From the NCBI RefSeq assembly GCF_039134705.1, contig NZ_CP146256.1, positions 3,038,001-3,102,000 of the forward strand: DNA of 64,000 nucleotides, written 5' to 3'. The notes under the pieces are model-generated. The model did no database searches and was not told the origin of the DNA. It saw nothing but the letters and a program-made list of their open reading frames with translations. The translations under genes were made by a program, and so were the position numbers. This DNA is from Kineothrix sp. IPX-CK (GTDB taxonomy: Bacteria > Bacillota > Clostridia > Lachnospirales > Lachnospiraceae). Of this stretch, positions 55,714-64,000 are shown piece after piece (within the stretch, counting starts at the first letter, position 1; each line of letters opens with the position of its first letter).

Positions 55714-55762
55714 AAGGAAACCTTACTTATACCATGAGTATCAGTAAGGTTTCCTTTTCTTT
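55714..55762 (+). terminator. Bidirectional terminator between alaX and hemerythrin
   Basis: Perfect 14-base stem AAGGAAACCTTACT / AGTAAGGTTTCCTT, loop about 15 bases, followed by TTCTTT on the plus strand; it can also stop the convergent hemerythrin gene. Confidence 0.85.
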
Positions 55763-56156
55763 ATTCGGCAATTCGCTTATCCGTTTCCATTATGTGCTCT
55801 ATCATCCAGTCCGTGACAAATTTCAGTAAATCTTCTATGGTCTTTGACTGATTCTCATCCACAACTTCCAAATTCATTGTGTCCAGCTTACGGATGAAAT
55901 TGTCATGCTGAATCTTCTGCGTGAACATTCTCTTATATTGAATGCTCTCCATGTAGGCCTCTTCATTTCTAAAGTGCATCGCAGCGTAATCTTTCAGCCG
56001 CTGAATGAGATTTGCAATATGATCATACTTGTCCGGCACGAAATCATTCACGCATAGCTGATAGATTTCCTCTGCAATCTCGAACAGCACCTTATGTTCG
56101 TTATCAATCTGCTCAATTCCCGTCAAATACTCATCTTTCATCTCGTACATATTCAT
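55761..56156 (-). CDS. Bacteriohemerythrin-like protein with one ligand position changed
   Basis: 131 residues, hemerythrin fold. Ligand motifs: IDNEHKVLF near residue 18, AAMHFRNEEAYM near 53, QHDNF near 77 and WMIEHIMETDKRIAE at the end. In the third helix the usual HxxxH reads QxxxH (QKIQHD), so one iron-ligand histidine is missing. The protein may still bind iron weakly or bind other ligands. AAAGG precedes the ATG. Confidence 0.85.
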   Translation of the reverse strand: MNMYEMKDEYLTGIEQIDNEHKVLFEIAEEIYQLCVNDFVPDKYDHIANLIQRLKDYAAMHFRNEEAYMESIQYKRMFTQKIQHDNFIRKLDTMNLEVVDENQSKTIEDLLKFVTDWMIEHIMETDKRIAE

Positions 56157-56243
56157 TCCCGCCTTTCGTAATTTTGCTTTCTTCCGTGTTCTGTTCCTTC
56201 CGATTTCTACTTCATTCGTCTTTTACTTCTCTCACTTTTGACC

Positions 56244-57023
56244 TTACCCCAGTGCAACATCCAATATCATCATAATCACGAATCCGATCGCAAAGCCGAT
56301 GGTCCCCATATTGGAATGTTCCCCCTCCGCCGATTCGGGAATCAATTCCTCCACGACCACATAAATCATTGCTCCTGCCGCAAATGCCAGCATGTATGGG
56401 ATAAAGGGCGTAACATAGGTTGCCAGCAGCAGCGTTAACACTGCGGCAATAGGCTCTACAACTCCTGAAAGTACTCCCATAGCAAAAGCCTTTTTCTTTC
56501 CCACCTCTTCCTTGATGGGAAGAGATATAATGGCTCCCTCCGGGAAATTTTGAATGGCAATACCTATGGAAAGGACAATAGCTCCGGCCATCGTAATCAT
56601 GCTGTCGCCGTTTAATGCTCCCGCCAGCACGATACCTACCGATGCGCCCTCCGGTATATTATGAATCGTCACCGCCAGCATGAGCATCGTGGACTTTTTC
56701 AAACTGCTCTTAGGCCCCTCCTGTTCTTCTCCGTCCAAATGAAGATGAGGTACGACCTTATCCAATCCAAGCAAAAATAAAATTCCCACCATGAAACCGC
56801 TGGCCGCCGGTATAAATGCCAGCTTTCCCATTTCTCCTGACATATCCATCGCCGGAATAAGCAGCGACCATACGGATGCGGCTACCATGACTCCTGCCGC
56901 AAATCCTAACATAGTCTTTTGCACTACTGCATTCATTTCCTTTTTCAGCAAAAAGACGCAGGCGGCTCCCAGCGACGTTCCCAAAAAAGGAATCAATATT
57001 CCCGTCAATATTCTCGTGTCCAT
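56244..57023 (-). CDS. zupT: ZIP-family metal transporter
   Basis: 259 residues, eight membrane helices. The metal site is in helices IV and V: VTIHNIPEGASVGIVLAGA near residue 112 and IGIAIQNFPEGAIISLPIKE near 155. It moves Zn2+, Fe2+ or Mn2+ into the cytosol. Between a hemerythrin and a PH-like membrane gene; the CobW pair lies 2 kb upstream. Confidence 0.93.
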   Translation of the reverse strand: MDTRILTGILIPFLGTSLGAACVFLLKKEMNAVVQKTMLGFAAGVMVAASVWSLLIPAMDMSGEMGKLAFIPAASGFMVGILFLLGLDKVVPHLHLDGEEQEGPKSSLKKSTMLMLAVTIHNIPEGASVGIVLAGALNGDSMITMAGAIVLSIGIAIQNFPEGAIISLPIKEEVGKKKAFAMGVLSGVVEPIAAVLTLLLATYVTPFIPYMLAFAAGAMIYVVVEELIPESAEGEHSNMGTIGFAIGFVIMMILDVALG

Positions 57024-57099
57024 AACTTATCCTCCAAGCTATCGTTTTTTTCTTTTATTTTTATCTATTCTCCCTTTCACCATTTTATTTCTTTTTACG

Positions 57100-58002
57100 T
57101 CATTTTTCCACTATATTTTTTAAATCATGAGAAATCCCCGACTCCGACAGCGTAAATTTATGTCGTGGCAGATATTCCGCCAGAATATCCAAGGCTTCCG
57201 CAATCTTCCTGCTATAATCTTTATTATAGCACAGCTTATATTTATCCGATACAGAGCTGGACCTTCTCATATAAATAACCGGAAAGGTCATAGAAACGAG
57301 CTTGCCTTTTCTGTCTCTGACAAAGCTTCCTTCTTTCTTCACATAGATTTCCAGCATGCAGGAATACCCGGGCGGCATTTTCCCTTTTTCCATACCTGCA
57401 CTTGCGTATTCGGCAAAGCCATATTGAAATTGTGCATCCAACTTCCGATTTTTTTCCATCCACTCTTTAAGCTGAAGGGCCGTTTCCCCATATATTTTCT
57501 CTGTCAGCTTCGCAATGTCGTCTGTTTCCATCTGCTGCTGCGACGTTACATCCGAAAGCGCCGTTCCCGTATCCTTCGCCGTATCGATAGTAATTCCGTT
57601 ATCGTATAAATAAGTAAAAAAGGAATACGCATTTTTCATTCGGAAGGCCAACCCGCATATCTTTTGGCCGCTCTTATCATAAAGGCGCAGATAATCCTGC
57701 CCTCTTTGCACATCCCATGCTGCATTTACAAATCCGATGTCCTGAAGCTTAAATTCTTTTCTTTTACGAAGAAGATTTACATAACATAGCCTTTCCCCCT
57801 TTACCTCCAGCCTCCGGTTCCTTCCCTCCATACATAAGAGGATGCCGGATAAAAAAATCGCCAAAATCATCAGATATATCCACACCGGTATGACCTCAGC
57901 ATGAAACAAGATTTCCATAACTAACAGGAATATGGCACTGCAAACGATGAAGCCGCCTATCACATATGAAGTTTTTTGCTCTTTTACCGTAAGCTCCTCC
58001 AT
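57100..58002 (-). CDS. Membrane protein with PH-like cytosolic domain
   Basis: 300 residues. Two N-terminal membrane helices (residues 12-32 and 40-57) precede a beta-rich domain (VKGERLCYVNLLRKRKEFKL, YLRLYDKSGQKICGLAFRMK), and a C-terminal half with KEGSFVRDRKGKLVSMTFPV. No catalytic motif. It resembles DUF6560-type proteins of clostridia, which I recall only by pattern, and the function is unknown. 27 bases after the serine protease gene, co-oriented. Confidence 0.7.
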   Translation of the reverse strand: MEELTVKEQKTSYVIGGFIVCSAIFLLVMEILFHAEVIPVWIYLMILAIFLSGILLCMEGRNRRLEVKGERLCYVNLLRKRKEFKLQDIGFVNAAWDVQRGQDYLRLYDKSGQKICGLAFRMKNAYSFFTYLYDNGITIDTAKDTGTALSDVTSQQQMETDDIAKLTEKIYGETALQLKEWMEKNRKLDAQFQYGFAEYASAGMEKGKMPPGYSCMLEIYVKKEGSFVRDRKGKLVSMTFPVIYMRRSSSVSDKYKLCYNKDYSRKIAEALDILAEYLPRHKFTLSESGISHDLKNIVEK

Positions 58003-58029
58003 TCTCCTCCTCGCATTCCATTTCCTGAT

Positions 58030-58902
58030 TTATTCTACGGCGGGCTCCCCATATTCCTCCAAAATCGCTGTGACAGGAAGACTTACCGTTTCATCTCCGC
58101 CCGTTCCTCCGCTTAGCATTCCCACAAAATTACCGTAAGCGTCAAATGTGCCGCCTCCAGACATTCCCGGTTTGGCAAAACCAAAGCCGTACAACATATA
58201 GGAATCGAATTCCTCTATGTACCATGAGGGAGACGCCACCGATGCCTCATACATATTCTCCCCCGCTCCGTCCGCCGAACCTGCCGTAAAGATAACATCC
58301 CCGGCTTTCAGCCTGCTGTATGCCGTATCCTCTCTTTTTACTTCTTTTAAGGAAATGAGTTCCTCATAGCCAAGGTCATTCACTTCCACCTTAAGAAAAC
58401 CAAGATCGTACTTCTGCGACAGCTTGAGCAGCTTCCCCCCGGAAGTCCTGCCATTCCAGAATATGATGCTGTCATCCTCTCCCCAGTCCTCCAGGAGATG
58501 CTTATTGGATATGATGACGATTTCCTTCTCGTTCATCTCCCAAATCACTCCGCTGCCATATAAATTCCCCGCATTTATTTGAACAATTCCTGTCTTTACA
58601 TTTTCATAGGCTGAAATTACATCGGCCTCCTCCAAGGCGTGCAGCGCCGTTCCGCCATAGCGCACCATGCCTTCATACTGATCCTGAAATGTGGTAGTCT
58701 GGATAAGCGGGCGGCGAAGCGCCTCTCCGGTCGCATGAACCGTCAAAGAATCGCCCGGACAAAATACCGAAAGACACAAGCAAACAATGCCTATGAACAT
58801 AAAGCTCATGAACATAATATTTATGCAGCAGCATTTTCCATACCTTTTATTTCCATGCTTCAAAAAGCATTGCTTCCTAAGACATGCGCTAACATACTTC
58901 AT
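58030..58902 (-). CDS. Membrane-anchored trypsin-like serine protease
   Basis: 290 residues. One N-terminal membrane helix (residues 27-47) after a basic, cysteine-rich start (RYGKCCCINIMFM), then a trypsin fold: SNKHLLEDW (His), QKYDLGFLKVEV (Asp) and KPGMSGGGTFDAYG (Ser in GMSGG). It lacks a PDZ domain and probably faces the outside. Likely role in surface protein processing. Confidence 0.85.
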   Translation of the reverse strand: MKYVSACLRKQCFLKHGNKRYGKCCCINIMFMSFMFIGIVCLCLSVFCPGDSLTVHATGEALRRPLIQTTTFQDQYEGMVRYGGTALHALEEADVISAYENVKTGIVQINAGNLYGSGVIWEMNEKEIVIISNKHLLEDWGEDDSIIFWNGRTSGGKLLKLSQKYDLGFLKVEVNDLGYEELISLKEVKREDTAYSRLKAGDVIFTAGSADGAGENMYEASVASPSWYIEEFDSYMLYGFGFAKPGMSGGGTFDAYGNFVGMLSGGTGGDETVSLPVTAILEEYGEPAVE

Positions 58903-58965
58903 CGATCAACCTTCTTTTATTTATCGGGCTAGCGGGTTTTCTACTGCTGTTTGTCCGCGATATTC

Positions 58966-58998
58966 ATAAAAATCTCCCCGATATGGAGAGATTTTTAC
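58966..58998 (-). terminator. Terminator downstream of rnpB
   Basis: Stem AAAAATCTC plus CC / GG plus GAGATTTTT with loop ATAT, ending in TTTTT on both strands. Located 15-50 bases beyond the rnpB 3' end. Confidence 0.85.
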
Positions 58999-59014
58999 AT
59001 TTTTATTTATTTTC

Positions 59015-59367
59015 ATACTAAGCAGAACGATAAGCCGGGTTATGTCGTGAATGATCATCTATCTTGGATTGCCGTTGCCGGCAATCTCTAGCGACCCACC
59101 TGAAAGCAGGCCGGGCCGGCCTATCGCTTTCTATTCGGTCTTGCTTCGGATGGGGTTTACATGGCTCCGCCTGTTACCAGCCGGACGGTAGTCTCTTACA
59201 CTGCCCTTCCACCCTTACCCCGCATAGCGGGGCGGTTCATTTCTGTTGCACTATCCTTGGAGTCACCTCCACCGGACGTTATCCGGCATCCTGCCCTATG
59301 AAGCCCGGACTTTCCTCACCTGCTTCCTTTCGGAATTGCAGCCGCGATCATTTATTCTACTTAGCAT
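59015..59367 (-). ncRNA. rnpB: RNase P RNA (class A)
   Basis: The minus-strand transcript carries the conserved 5' GAGGAAAGTCCGGGC region and the 3' AACCCGGCTTATCG. P1 is formed by CTAAGTAGAA (5' end, near 59364) and TTCTGCTTAG (3' end, near 59020). The 59200-59300 part contains GGTGGAGGTGACTCCAAGG and the ACAGAAA element. It is the catalytic RNA that trims the 5' ends of tRNA precursors. End positions are approximate to about five bases. Confidence 0.97.
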
Positions 59368-59396
59368 TACTTAACTTATATAGCATATTCCACGCA

Positions 59397-61052
59397 TTAA
59401 ACATGGAAACAGCTCCCTCCTACGAATTCTCGGCAAATGGAATTCTTCGGGAGGTTTTCACTGCTCACACCGATAAAATATTCTAAAAATTTTAAAAGCC
59501 TCTTCGCTTCATAATATTCGGGTTCACCCTTTTCTATTCCAAATAAAAGAGGCTCCGCATATTGCTTCAAAATTGCCAGCTCGTAAATCAATGCAGAATT
59601 AAACATAGCATCTGCACTTTCCTGAAACGGAAAAATATATTTCTCTTCGCCCTTTCTGACGGAGTTCCACATCTCTATCGTTCGCTTTGCCGAAGCTCCC
59701 CTCGTCCGGGCATCTCTCACCATACGCCGCAGAAGTCTGCCATCCGTGGTTGGAATCCTATTGTGCTCGTCGATATTGATACTCGTCAAGGCACTGATAT
59801 AAATCTTGTACTTGCTTTCATCCGGCAGAGAATAAGACGTATCTCCGTTCAGTCCGTGGATTCCTTCTATTACAAGGACATCCTCCGGCCCAAGCTTTTT
59901 ATAGTCTCCCCGATATTCCCGCAGCCCCGTCTTAAAGTTGAAGCTCGGCAGTTCCACCGTCTCTCCTCTAAGCAATCTCGTCATATCCTCATTGAACTGC
60001 TCGACATCTATCGCTTCCAGGCATTCGAAATTATAATCTCCATTCTCGTCTATAGGCGTATTATCCCGGTTGACGAAATAATCATCAAGGCCGATGGGAT
60101 GAGGAGTCAGGCCATATGTGCGAAGCTGAATGGACAGTCTGTGTGAAAAGGTCGTCTTTCCCGAGGATGACGGACCCGCGATCATTACGAACTTTACGCC
60201 TTGGCGCTTCACAATGTCCTTGGCTATTTCGCCGATTCTCCGCTCTTGAAGCGCCTCCTGAACGAGTATTAAATCGTTGATATTCCCCATGCAAATCTGG
60301 TCGTTTAAGTCTCCTACAGTGTCGACACCCACCATGATACCCCATTCATCCGATTTTTTCAAGGTCTCGAACAACTTTTCTCTGGGTTCCATCATCGGAA
60401 GCTTATCAGGCACCTGCTGTTCAGGAAGGAGGAGCATCAGTCCATCCTCGTAAGCAAACACCTCAAAATATTTAACATAGCCGGTGCTGGGAAGCATATA
60501 ACCGTAATAATAGTCGTAATAACCGTCCAGACAATATACGTTCACATAAGAGCTTCTACGGTAACGGAACAGCTTTTCCTTATCCTTCATATTCTGTCCC
60601 CGGAAGATTTCCATGGCTTCGTTAATCGGATAAGACTTCTTTGTAATCGGTATATTCTCCTCTGCCAGCTTTCGCATTCTCTCGTTCAGCCTGCGGATAA
60701 ACTCGGATTCTATTTTGAAATCACCGTCAATACTGCAATAATAACCGGGACCGATGGCGAATTCCACCTTGATTTTCCTAAGCATATCTTGTCCCGCAAC
60801 ATCCCTAAGCGCCTTAATCAGCAGCATGATTGCCGTGCGAACGTAGGTTTTATGTCCTACCGGATCGCCCAAAGTGATGAAGGTCAGCTCACAGTCCTTC
60901 TTCACTTCCTTAATCAATTCCCTTATCTTTCCATCGGCGGTTATAAGACCAATCTTTTGTTGATACCGGCTCTGGTATTCCTTCGCGATTTCCTCGTACG
61001 AGATACCCTCTTCATATCGTCTCTTCTCACCGTCTATCATAACTGTAACCAT
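59397..61052 (-). CDS. Uridine kinase-like nucleoside kinase with TGS-like N-terminus
   Basis: About 551 residues. The N-terminal 200 residues resemble the TGS/threonyl-tRNA-synthetase-like editing region (MVTVMIDGEKRRYEEGISYE, YVRTAIMLLIKALRDVAGQ). The C-terminal part is a P-loop uridine kinase: MIAGPSSSGKTTFSHRLSIQ near residue 290 and LDDYFVNRDNTPIDENGDYN near 325, then FKTGLREYRGDYKKLGP. GGAGG precedes the ATG at 61052. It overlaps nothing but follows nif3 closely. Phosphorylates uridine or a related nucleoside. Confidence 0.9.
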   Translation of the reverse strand: MVTVMIDGEKRRYEEGISYEEIAKEYQSRYQQKIGLITADGKIRELIKEVKKDCELTFITLGDPVGHKTYVRTAIMLLIKALRDVAGQDMLRKIKVEFAIGPGYYCSIDGDFKIESEFIRRLNERMRKLAEENIPITKKSYPINEAMEIFRGQNMKDKEKLFRYRRSSYVNVYCLDGYYDYYYGYMLPSTGYVKYFEVFAYEDGLMLLLPEQQVPDKLPMMEPREKLFETLKKSDEWGIMVGVDTVGDLNDQICMGNINDLILVQEALQERRIGEIAKDIVKRQGVKFVMIAGPSSSGKTTFSHRLSIQLRTYGLTPHPIGLDDYFVNRDNTPIDENGDYNFECLEAIDVEQFNEDMTRLLRGETVELPSFNFKTGLREYRGDYKKLGPEDVLVIEGIHGLNGDTSYSLPDESKYKIYISALTSINIDEHNRIPTTDGRLLRRMVRDARTRGASAKRTIEMWNSVRKGEEKYIFPFQESADAMFNSALIYELAILKQYAEPLLFGIEKGEPEYYEAKRLLKFLEYFIGVSSENLPKNSICREFVGGSCFHV

Positions 61053-61075
61053 GCTGTCCTCCAAAATCCTGCTGC

Positions 61076-61858
61076 CTATAATATCCAAAACGGATTCTTT
61101 TCCTTCGCTGCAAATACGGTAAGCTGCGGCAGCTCTCTTCTAATATATTCCTTCATATACGGAATAAATATCTTCTCCAAGCCGAAATGTCCGGCATCTA
61201 TGATCGCAAGTCCCTGCGCCATCGCATCCAGCCCCTCGTGGTGCTCGATATCTCCGGTAATGAGCACCTCCACTCCCGCCGATACCGCAGGCTTTATCAT
61301 GGTTTTGCCGGAACCCGGTGACACTGCCGCCCATTCGATAGGCGTATCCTGCTCCCCGTATATTTTTACATGCTCTAGTTCAAAGGTTTCTTTTACAAAG
61401 GAAGCACACTCCTCCAGCGTCATAATCTGAATAAGCCTTCCATACCTGCCCAGTCCTTCTTTTGCAATTTCATCCTCATAGGTAATGTCAAGCACCTGCC
61501 TGTCTTTTAGTCCAAGCTCGTCCGCCGCCGCGTCCGCCATTCCCATTACGTCGAAATTCGTGTGCATGGCATAATAGCTGATATCATTCTGCAGCAGCTT
61601 TATCAGTCTGCGTCCGATGAAATCCTCCGCCGTAATTTTTTTCATAGGAGAGAATATAAGCGGATGATGGGTCAGAAGCATATCCGCTCCCACACGCACT
61701 GCCTCGTCTATTACCTCGTCGGTAGCATCCAGCGCGATACATAGTCTGCTCACTTCCTTATCCGCTCTCCCCGCAAGGAGCCCTACGTTATCCCAGCTTT
61801 CCGCAAAGGAAGAGGGCGAAAGCCGTTCCAGGCTTTCTATGATTTTATCACATCTCAT
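61076..61858 (-). CDS. Nif3-like dinuclear metal-centre protein
   Basis: About 260 residues starting MRCDKIIESLERLSPSSFAE; the longer frame to 61924 lacks a ribosome site, while AAAGG is placed before this ATG. Metal motif LLTHHPLIFSPMKKI near residue 60 and the C-terminal HFGLEK. YqfO/Nif3 proteins bind two metals and may act as GTP cyclohydrolase or scaffold. Part of the dnaG-rpoD-trmK-nif3 string. Confidence 0.93.
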   Translation of the reverse strand: MRCDKIIESLERLSPSSFAESWDNVGLLAGRADKEVSRLCIALDATDEVIDEAVRVGADMLLTHHPLIFSPMKKITAEDFIGRRLIKLLQNDISYYAMHTNFDVMGMADAAADELGLKDRQVLDITYEDEIAKEGLGRYGRLIQIMTLEECASFVKETFELEHVKIYGEQDTPIEWAAVSPGSGKTMIKPAVSAGVEVLITGDIEHHEGLDAMAQGLAIIDAGHFGLEKIFIPYMKEYIRRELPQLTVFAAKEKNPFWIL

Positions 61859-61946
61859 ATACAGCTGCCTTTCCCGTGCGCTTTCTGCATACAGATTCCG
61901 GCTCTGGCATTCATACCGGCACATAAACCGGCATTCATACTGTTAA

Positions 61947-62729
61947 TCAGAATAAAAAATAAGAAAGCGCCGAATCAATATCCTTTATTCTGCCTTCTAT
62001 TTCTTTCTGCCTTCTATCCCGTCTGCTGCTTTGCTGTTCATTCCCTCCGGCTGCCTTTTTAAGGCCGGCAAGAATTTCCTCGCATAACGCACGTTCTTTC
62101 ATGAGAAATCCGTGAAGCACCGGATTCCTTTTCTCTAAAAGGATAGGACCATATTTATCTGACACCCGCCTGTTCACCGGCTGTAAAGCTGAGTCTTCGT
62201 CCTTCCCCGTCCCGGGACAAGCTTTGATGACCGGATAATATTTGCGGTCCTCCAAAATCATGTCCTCATCCATTATATGATAGTCCTGCTTTCGCAAAAA
62301 TTCCCTTATGCCTTGTATCTCCGACTGAGGCTGCAAAATCACCTCCTGCATAAAGCGTATCTTGTCCTTTCCTTCTTCCATGATCCGCTTCATCAATTTG
62401 CCGCCCATTCCCGCACAAATCAAGGTGTCCGCTTCTCCCCGGCGCAAAGCCGTTACTCCGTCGGACAATCTGGTTTCTATGTAGTCTGTCAAAGCATACT
62501 CTTTTATATGCTCATTTGCAGCCTCCAGGGGGCCTTTTCCCACATCCATAGCCAATGCCCTCGGGCTAATTCCGTTTTTTACCAGATATATGGGTACGAA
62601 TCCATGGTCGCAGCCTACGTCGCACACAACATTTCCCTTTGTCACCATGCCGGCTACGCAGAGCATTCTATCCGACAGCCCGACTTCCCTGGGCCGTAAA
62701 TCAACATTTAAATTTCCCTTAAGATTCAT
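61947..62729 (-). CDS. trmK: tRNA (adenine(22)-N1)-methyltransferase
   Basis: 260 residues. SAM-binding DVGCDHGFVPIYLV near residue 38 and a later CAGMGGKLMKRIM; the start reads RPREVGLSDRMLCVAGMV, the normal TrmK N-terminus. It methylates A22 of tRNA-Ser/Leu/Tyr types. Thirteen bases after rpoD, the conserved order in Firmicutes. Confidence 0.95.
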   Translation of the reverse strand: MNLKGNLNVDLRPREVGLSDRMLCVAGMVTKGNVVCDVGCDHGFVPIYLVKNGISPRALAMDVGKGPLEAANEHIKEYALTDYIETRLSDGVTALRRGEADTLICAGMGGKLMKRIMEEGKDKIRFMQEVILQPQSEIQGIREFLRKQDYHIMDEDMILEDRKYYPVIKACPGTGKDEDSALQPVNRRVSDKYGPILLEKRNPVLHGFLMKERALCEEILAGLKKAAGGNEQQSSRRDRRQKEIEGRIKDIDSALSYFLF

Positions 62730-62741
62730 GCTTTTATCCGA

Positions 62742-63854
62742 TTAATCCAAGTAATCTTTCAGCTTGCGGCTTCTGCTGGGATGTCGAAGCTTACGAAGCG
62801 CTTTCGCTTCTATCTGTCTGATTCGCTCTCTGGTAACATTGAATTCCTTTCCGACCTCCTCCAGCGTTCTGGCACGTCCGTCATCCAAACCGAAGCGAAG
62901 GCGAAGCACCTTTTGTTCTCTTTCCGTCAAGGTGCCAAGAACCTCCACAAGCTGCTCCTTTAATAAAGTAAAAGCCGCCGCATCCGCGGGGACCGGCACG
63001 TTATCGTCCTGAATGAAATCGCCCAGATGGCTGTCTTCTTCTTCGCCGATAGGGGTTTCCAAGGAAACCGGTTCCTGGGAAATTTTGAGGATCTCTCTTA
63101 CCCTGTCCACCGGCATATTCATTTCCTCAGCTATTTCTTCCGGAGAAGGCTCTCTGCCCAATTCCTGAAGGAGCTGTCTGCTGACACGAATCAGCTTATT
63201 GATTGTCTCCACCATGTGGACAGGAATTCGAATCGTTCTCGCCTGATCGGCTATAGCTCTTGTAATCGCCTGGCGAATCCACCACGTCGCATAGGTAGAG
63301 AATTTGTATCCTTTTCTATAATCGAATTTTTCCACAGCCTTAATAAGGCCAAGATTGCCCTCCTGAATTAAATCGAGAAAAAGCATACCGCGGCCCACAT
63401 ACCTCTTGGCTATGCTGACAACGAGACGAAGATTCGCCTCCGCAAGACGCTTTTTCGCCTCATCATCACCCATCTCCATCTTCTTCGCCAGCTCGATTTC
63501 CTCCTCTGCGCTCAGAAGGGGAACCTTACCGATTTCCTTCAGATACATTCTGACAGGATCCTCGATGCTGATGCCATCCGGAACAGTAAGATCGATATTC
63601 TCCACATCGACCTCATCCTCCTCCGTGAGGATAATCTCCTCGTCATCCACGTCATCCTCCTCCGTGATGCGAAGTACATCCACGTTATTCTGTTCCAGAG
63701 TTTCCATTATTTTATCGAAATGTTCCTCTTCCAGCGCCATGTCGGCGAAGAAATCATTAATCTCCTGATACTCCAGTACATTCTTTTTCTTTTTAGCAGC
63801 GCCTAAGAGCTCCTTCAAATGCTCATCAAACTTTGCTTGTGTGTTTTCATCCAT
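62742..63854 (-). CDS. rpoD: RNA polymerase primary sigma factor (SigA/RpoD)
   Basis: About 370 residues. Region 1.2 ([20 protein letters not shown]), region 2 ([20 protein letters not shown], then [20 protein letters not shown]), region 3, and region 4 ([40 protein letters not shown]). The N-terminal 95 residues are acidic (region 1.1-like). The ATG at 63854 has AAGGA eleven bases upstream; the ATG at 63866 is possible. Follows dnaG as in the macromolecular synthesis operon. Confidence 0.97.
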   Translation of the reverse strand: MDENTQAKFDEHLKELLGAAKKKKNVLEYQEINDFFADMALEEEHFDKIMETLEQNNVDVLRITEEDDVDDEEIILTEEDEVDVENIDLTVPDGISIEDPVRMYLKEIGKVPLLSAEEEIELAKKMEMGDDEAKKRLAEANLRLVVSIAKRYVGRGMLFLDLIQEGNLGLIKAVEKFDYRKGYKFSTYATWWIRQAITRAIADQARTIRIPVHMVETINKLIRVSRQLLQELGREPSPEEIAEEMNMPVDRVREILKISQEPVSLETPIGEEEDSHLGDFIQDDNVPVPADAAAFTLLKEQLVEVLGTLTEREQKVLRLRFGLDDGRARTLEEVGKEFNVTRERIRQIEAKALRKLRHPSRSRKLKDYLD

Positions 63855-63894
63855 TTTAGGTTCCATCCTTCCTCATGTAGTCATAGTATTATCT

Positions 63895-64000
63895 TTAATC
63901 TAAAGAAATATGCGTTTTGCTAAGTTCTTCCAACGCTTTTTTTCCCGCAATTACCTGCTTTAACGAACTTACGTCGGCACCAAGCCTGCCGGAATAATAT
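63895..64000 (-). CDS. dnaG: DNA primase (partial, C-terminal end)
   Basis: Only the last 34 codons are in the window, ending LGADVSSLKQVIAGKKALEE then LSKTHISLD. The pattern and position directly before rpoD fit the C-terminal helicase-binding domain of DnaG, which lays down RNA primers. The call rests mainly on gene order. Confidence 0.75.
   Translation of the reverse strand, partial: YYSGRLGADVSSLKQVIAGKKALEELSKTHISLD

Noticed and set aside
59064..59486. A 140-codon plus-strand frame
   Set aside because: It lies on the strand opposite RNase P RNA and the start of the kinase gene; the RNA assignment explains the sequence.

Overview
The window reads as chromosomal DNA of a gut-type Clostridia, most likely family Lachnospiraceae. 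The evidence is the HrcA/CIRCE-controlled groESL, a T-box leader in front of an amino-acid ABC transporter, the clostridial order dnaG-rpoD-trmK-nif3, bifunctional FolB-FolK and chorismate mutase/prephenate dehydratase fusions, pyrBI with a zinc regulatory chain, PadR/HAAS and Rrf2 modules, AGGAGG-type ribosome binding sites and moderate-low GC. The genus cannot be fixed from sequence alone. Most genes lie on the minus strand. No rRNA, tRNA, CRISPR array, prophage or transposase gene was seen.

Layout. 1-3.2 kb: an Rrf2-regulated flavin/NAD(P) redox operon, then a PadR + HAAS membrane-protein pair. 3.4-8.3 kb: MBL hydrolase, Rel (p)ppGpp synthetase/hydrolase, adenine phosphoribosyltransferase, a VOC protein and a cell-wall amidase. 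8.5-10.6 kb: groES-groEL with promoter and CIRCE. 10.8-13.3 kb: an unrecognised three-gene operon (coiled-coil protein, small helical protein, degenerate GGDEF protein). 13.4-21 kb: three MFS transporters, an AraC regulator, an active-type GGDEF protein, a GDPD and a frameshifted DUF4163/DUF3298-like gene. 21-25 kb: a YkpA-type ABC-F protein and a PHP-HAD fusion. 25-31.5 kb: HAD, Maf, polyphosphate kinase, Ppx/GppA and a DUF815 ATPase. 31.5-37 kb: pheA and a folate operon (folC-folE-HD protein-folP-folBK). 37-41.4 kb: MATE, a PH-like protein, then pyrBI behind a leader-peptide attenuator, and an HPr-like protein lacking the phosphorylatable His. 41.5-43.6 kb: an ABC-F protein of the antibiotic-resistance type behind a long attenuated leader with its own small ORF. 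43.6-46.8 kb: a T-box-controlled TrpXYZ-type transporter. 47-51.3 kb: a PHP protein, a PAS-GGDEF-HD-GYP protein with a tiny upstream gene and a perfect 24-bp palindrome, a non-coding element with inverted ends, and a CmpB-like membrane protein. 51.3-57 kb: a metal-flavoured block (S4 protein, two CobW-type GTPases, one very His-rich, AlaX, hemerythrin, ZIP transporter). 57-64 kb: a PH-like membrane protein, a serine protease, RNase P RNA, a uridine-kinase-like protein, Nif3, TrmK, RpoD and the DnaG tail.

The clearest regulatory stories are the pyrBI leader (coupled attenuation like E. coli pyrBI, plus an initially transcribed region that could allow UTP-dependent slippage), the ABC-F leader, the T-box, the CIRCE site, and the self-overlapping Rrf2 and PadR promoters. 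The best candidates for undescribed biology are the pyrBI leader, the HD protein inside the folate operon (a possible filler of the missing dihydroneopterin-triphosphate hydrolysis step), the three-gene coiled-coil/GGDEF operon, and the repeat family with the shared core AGGGTGTCAAAAGGTC.
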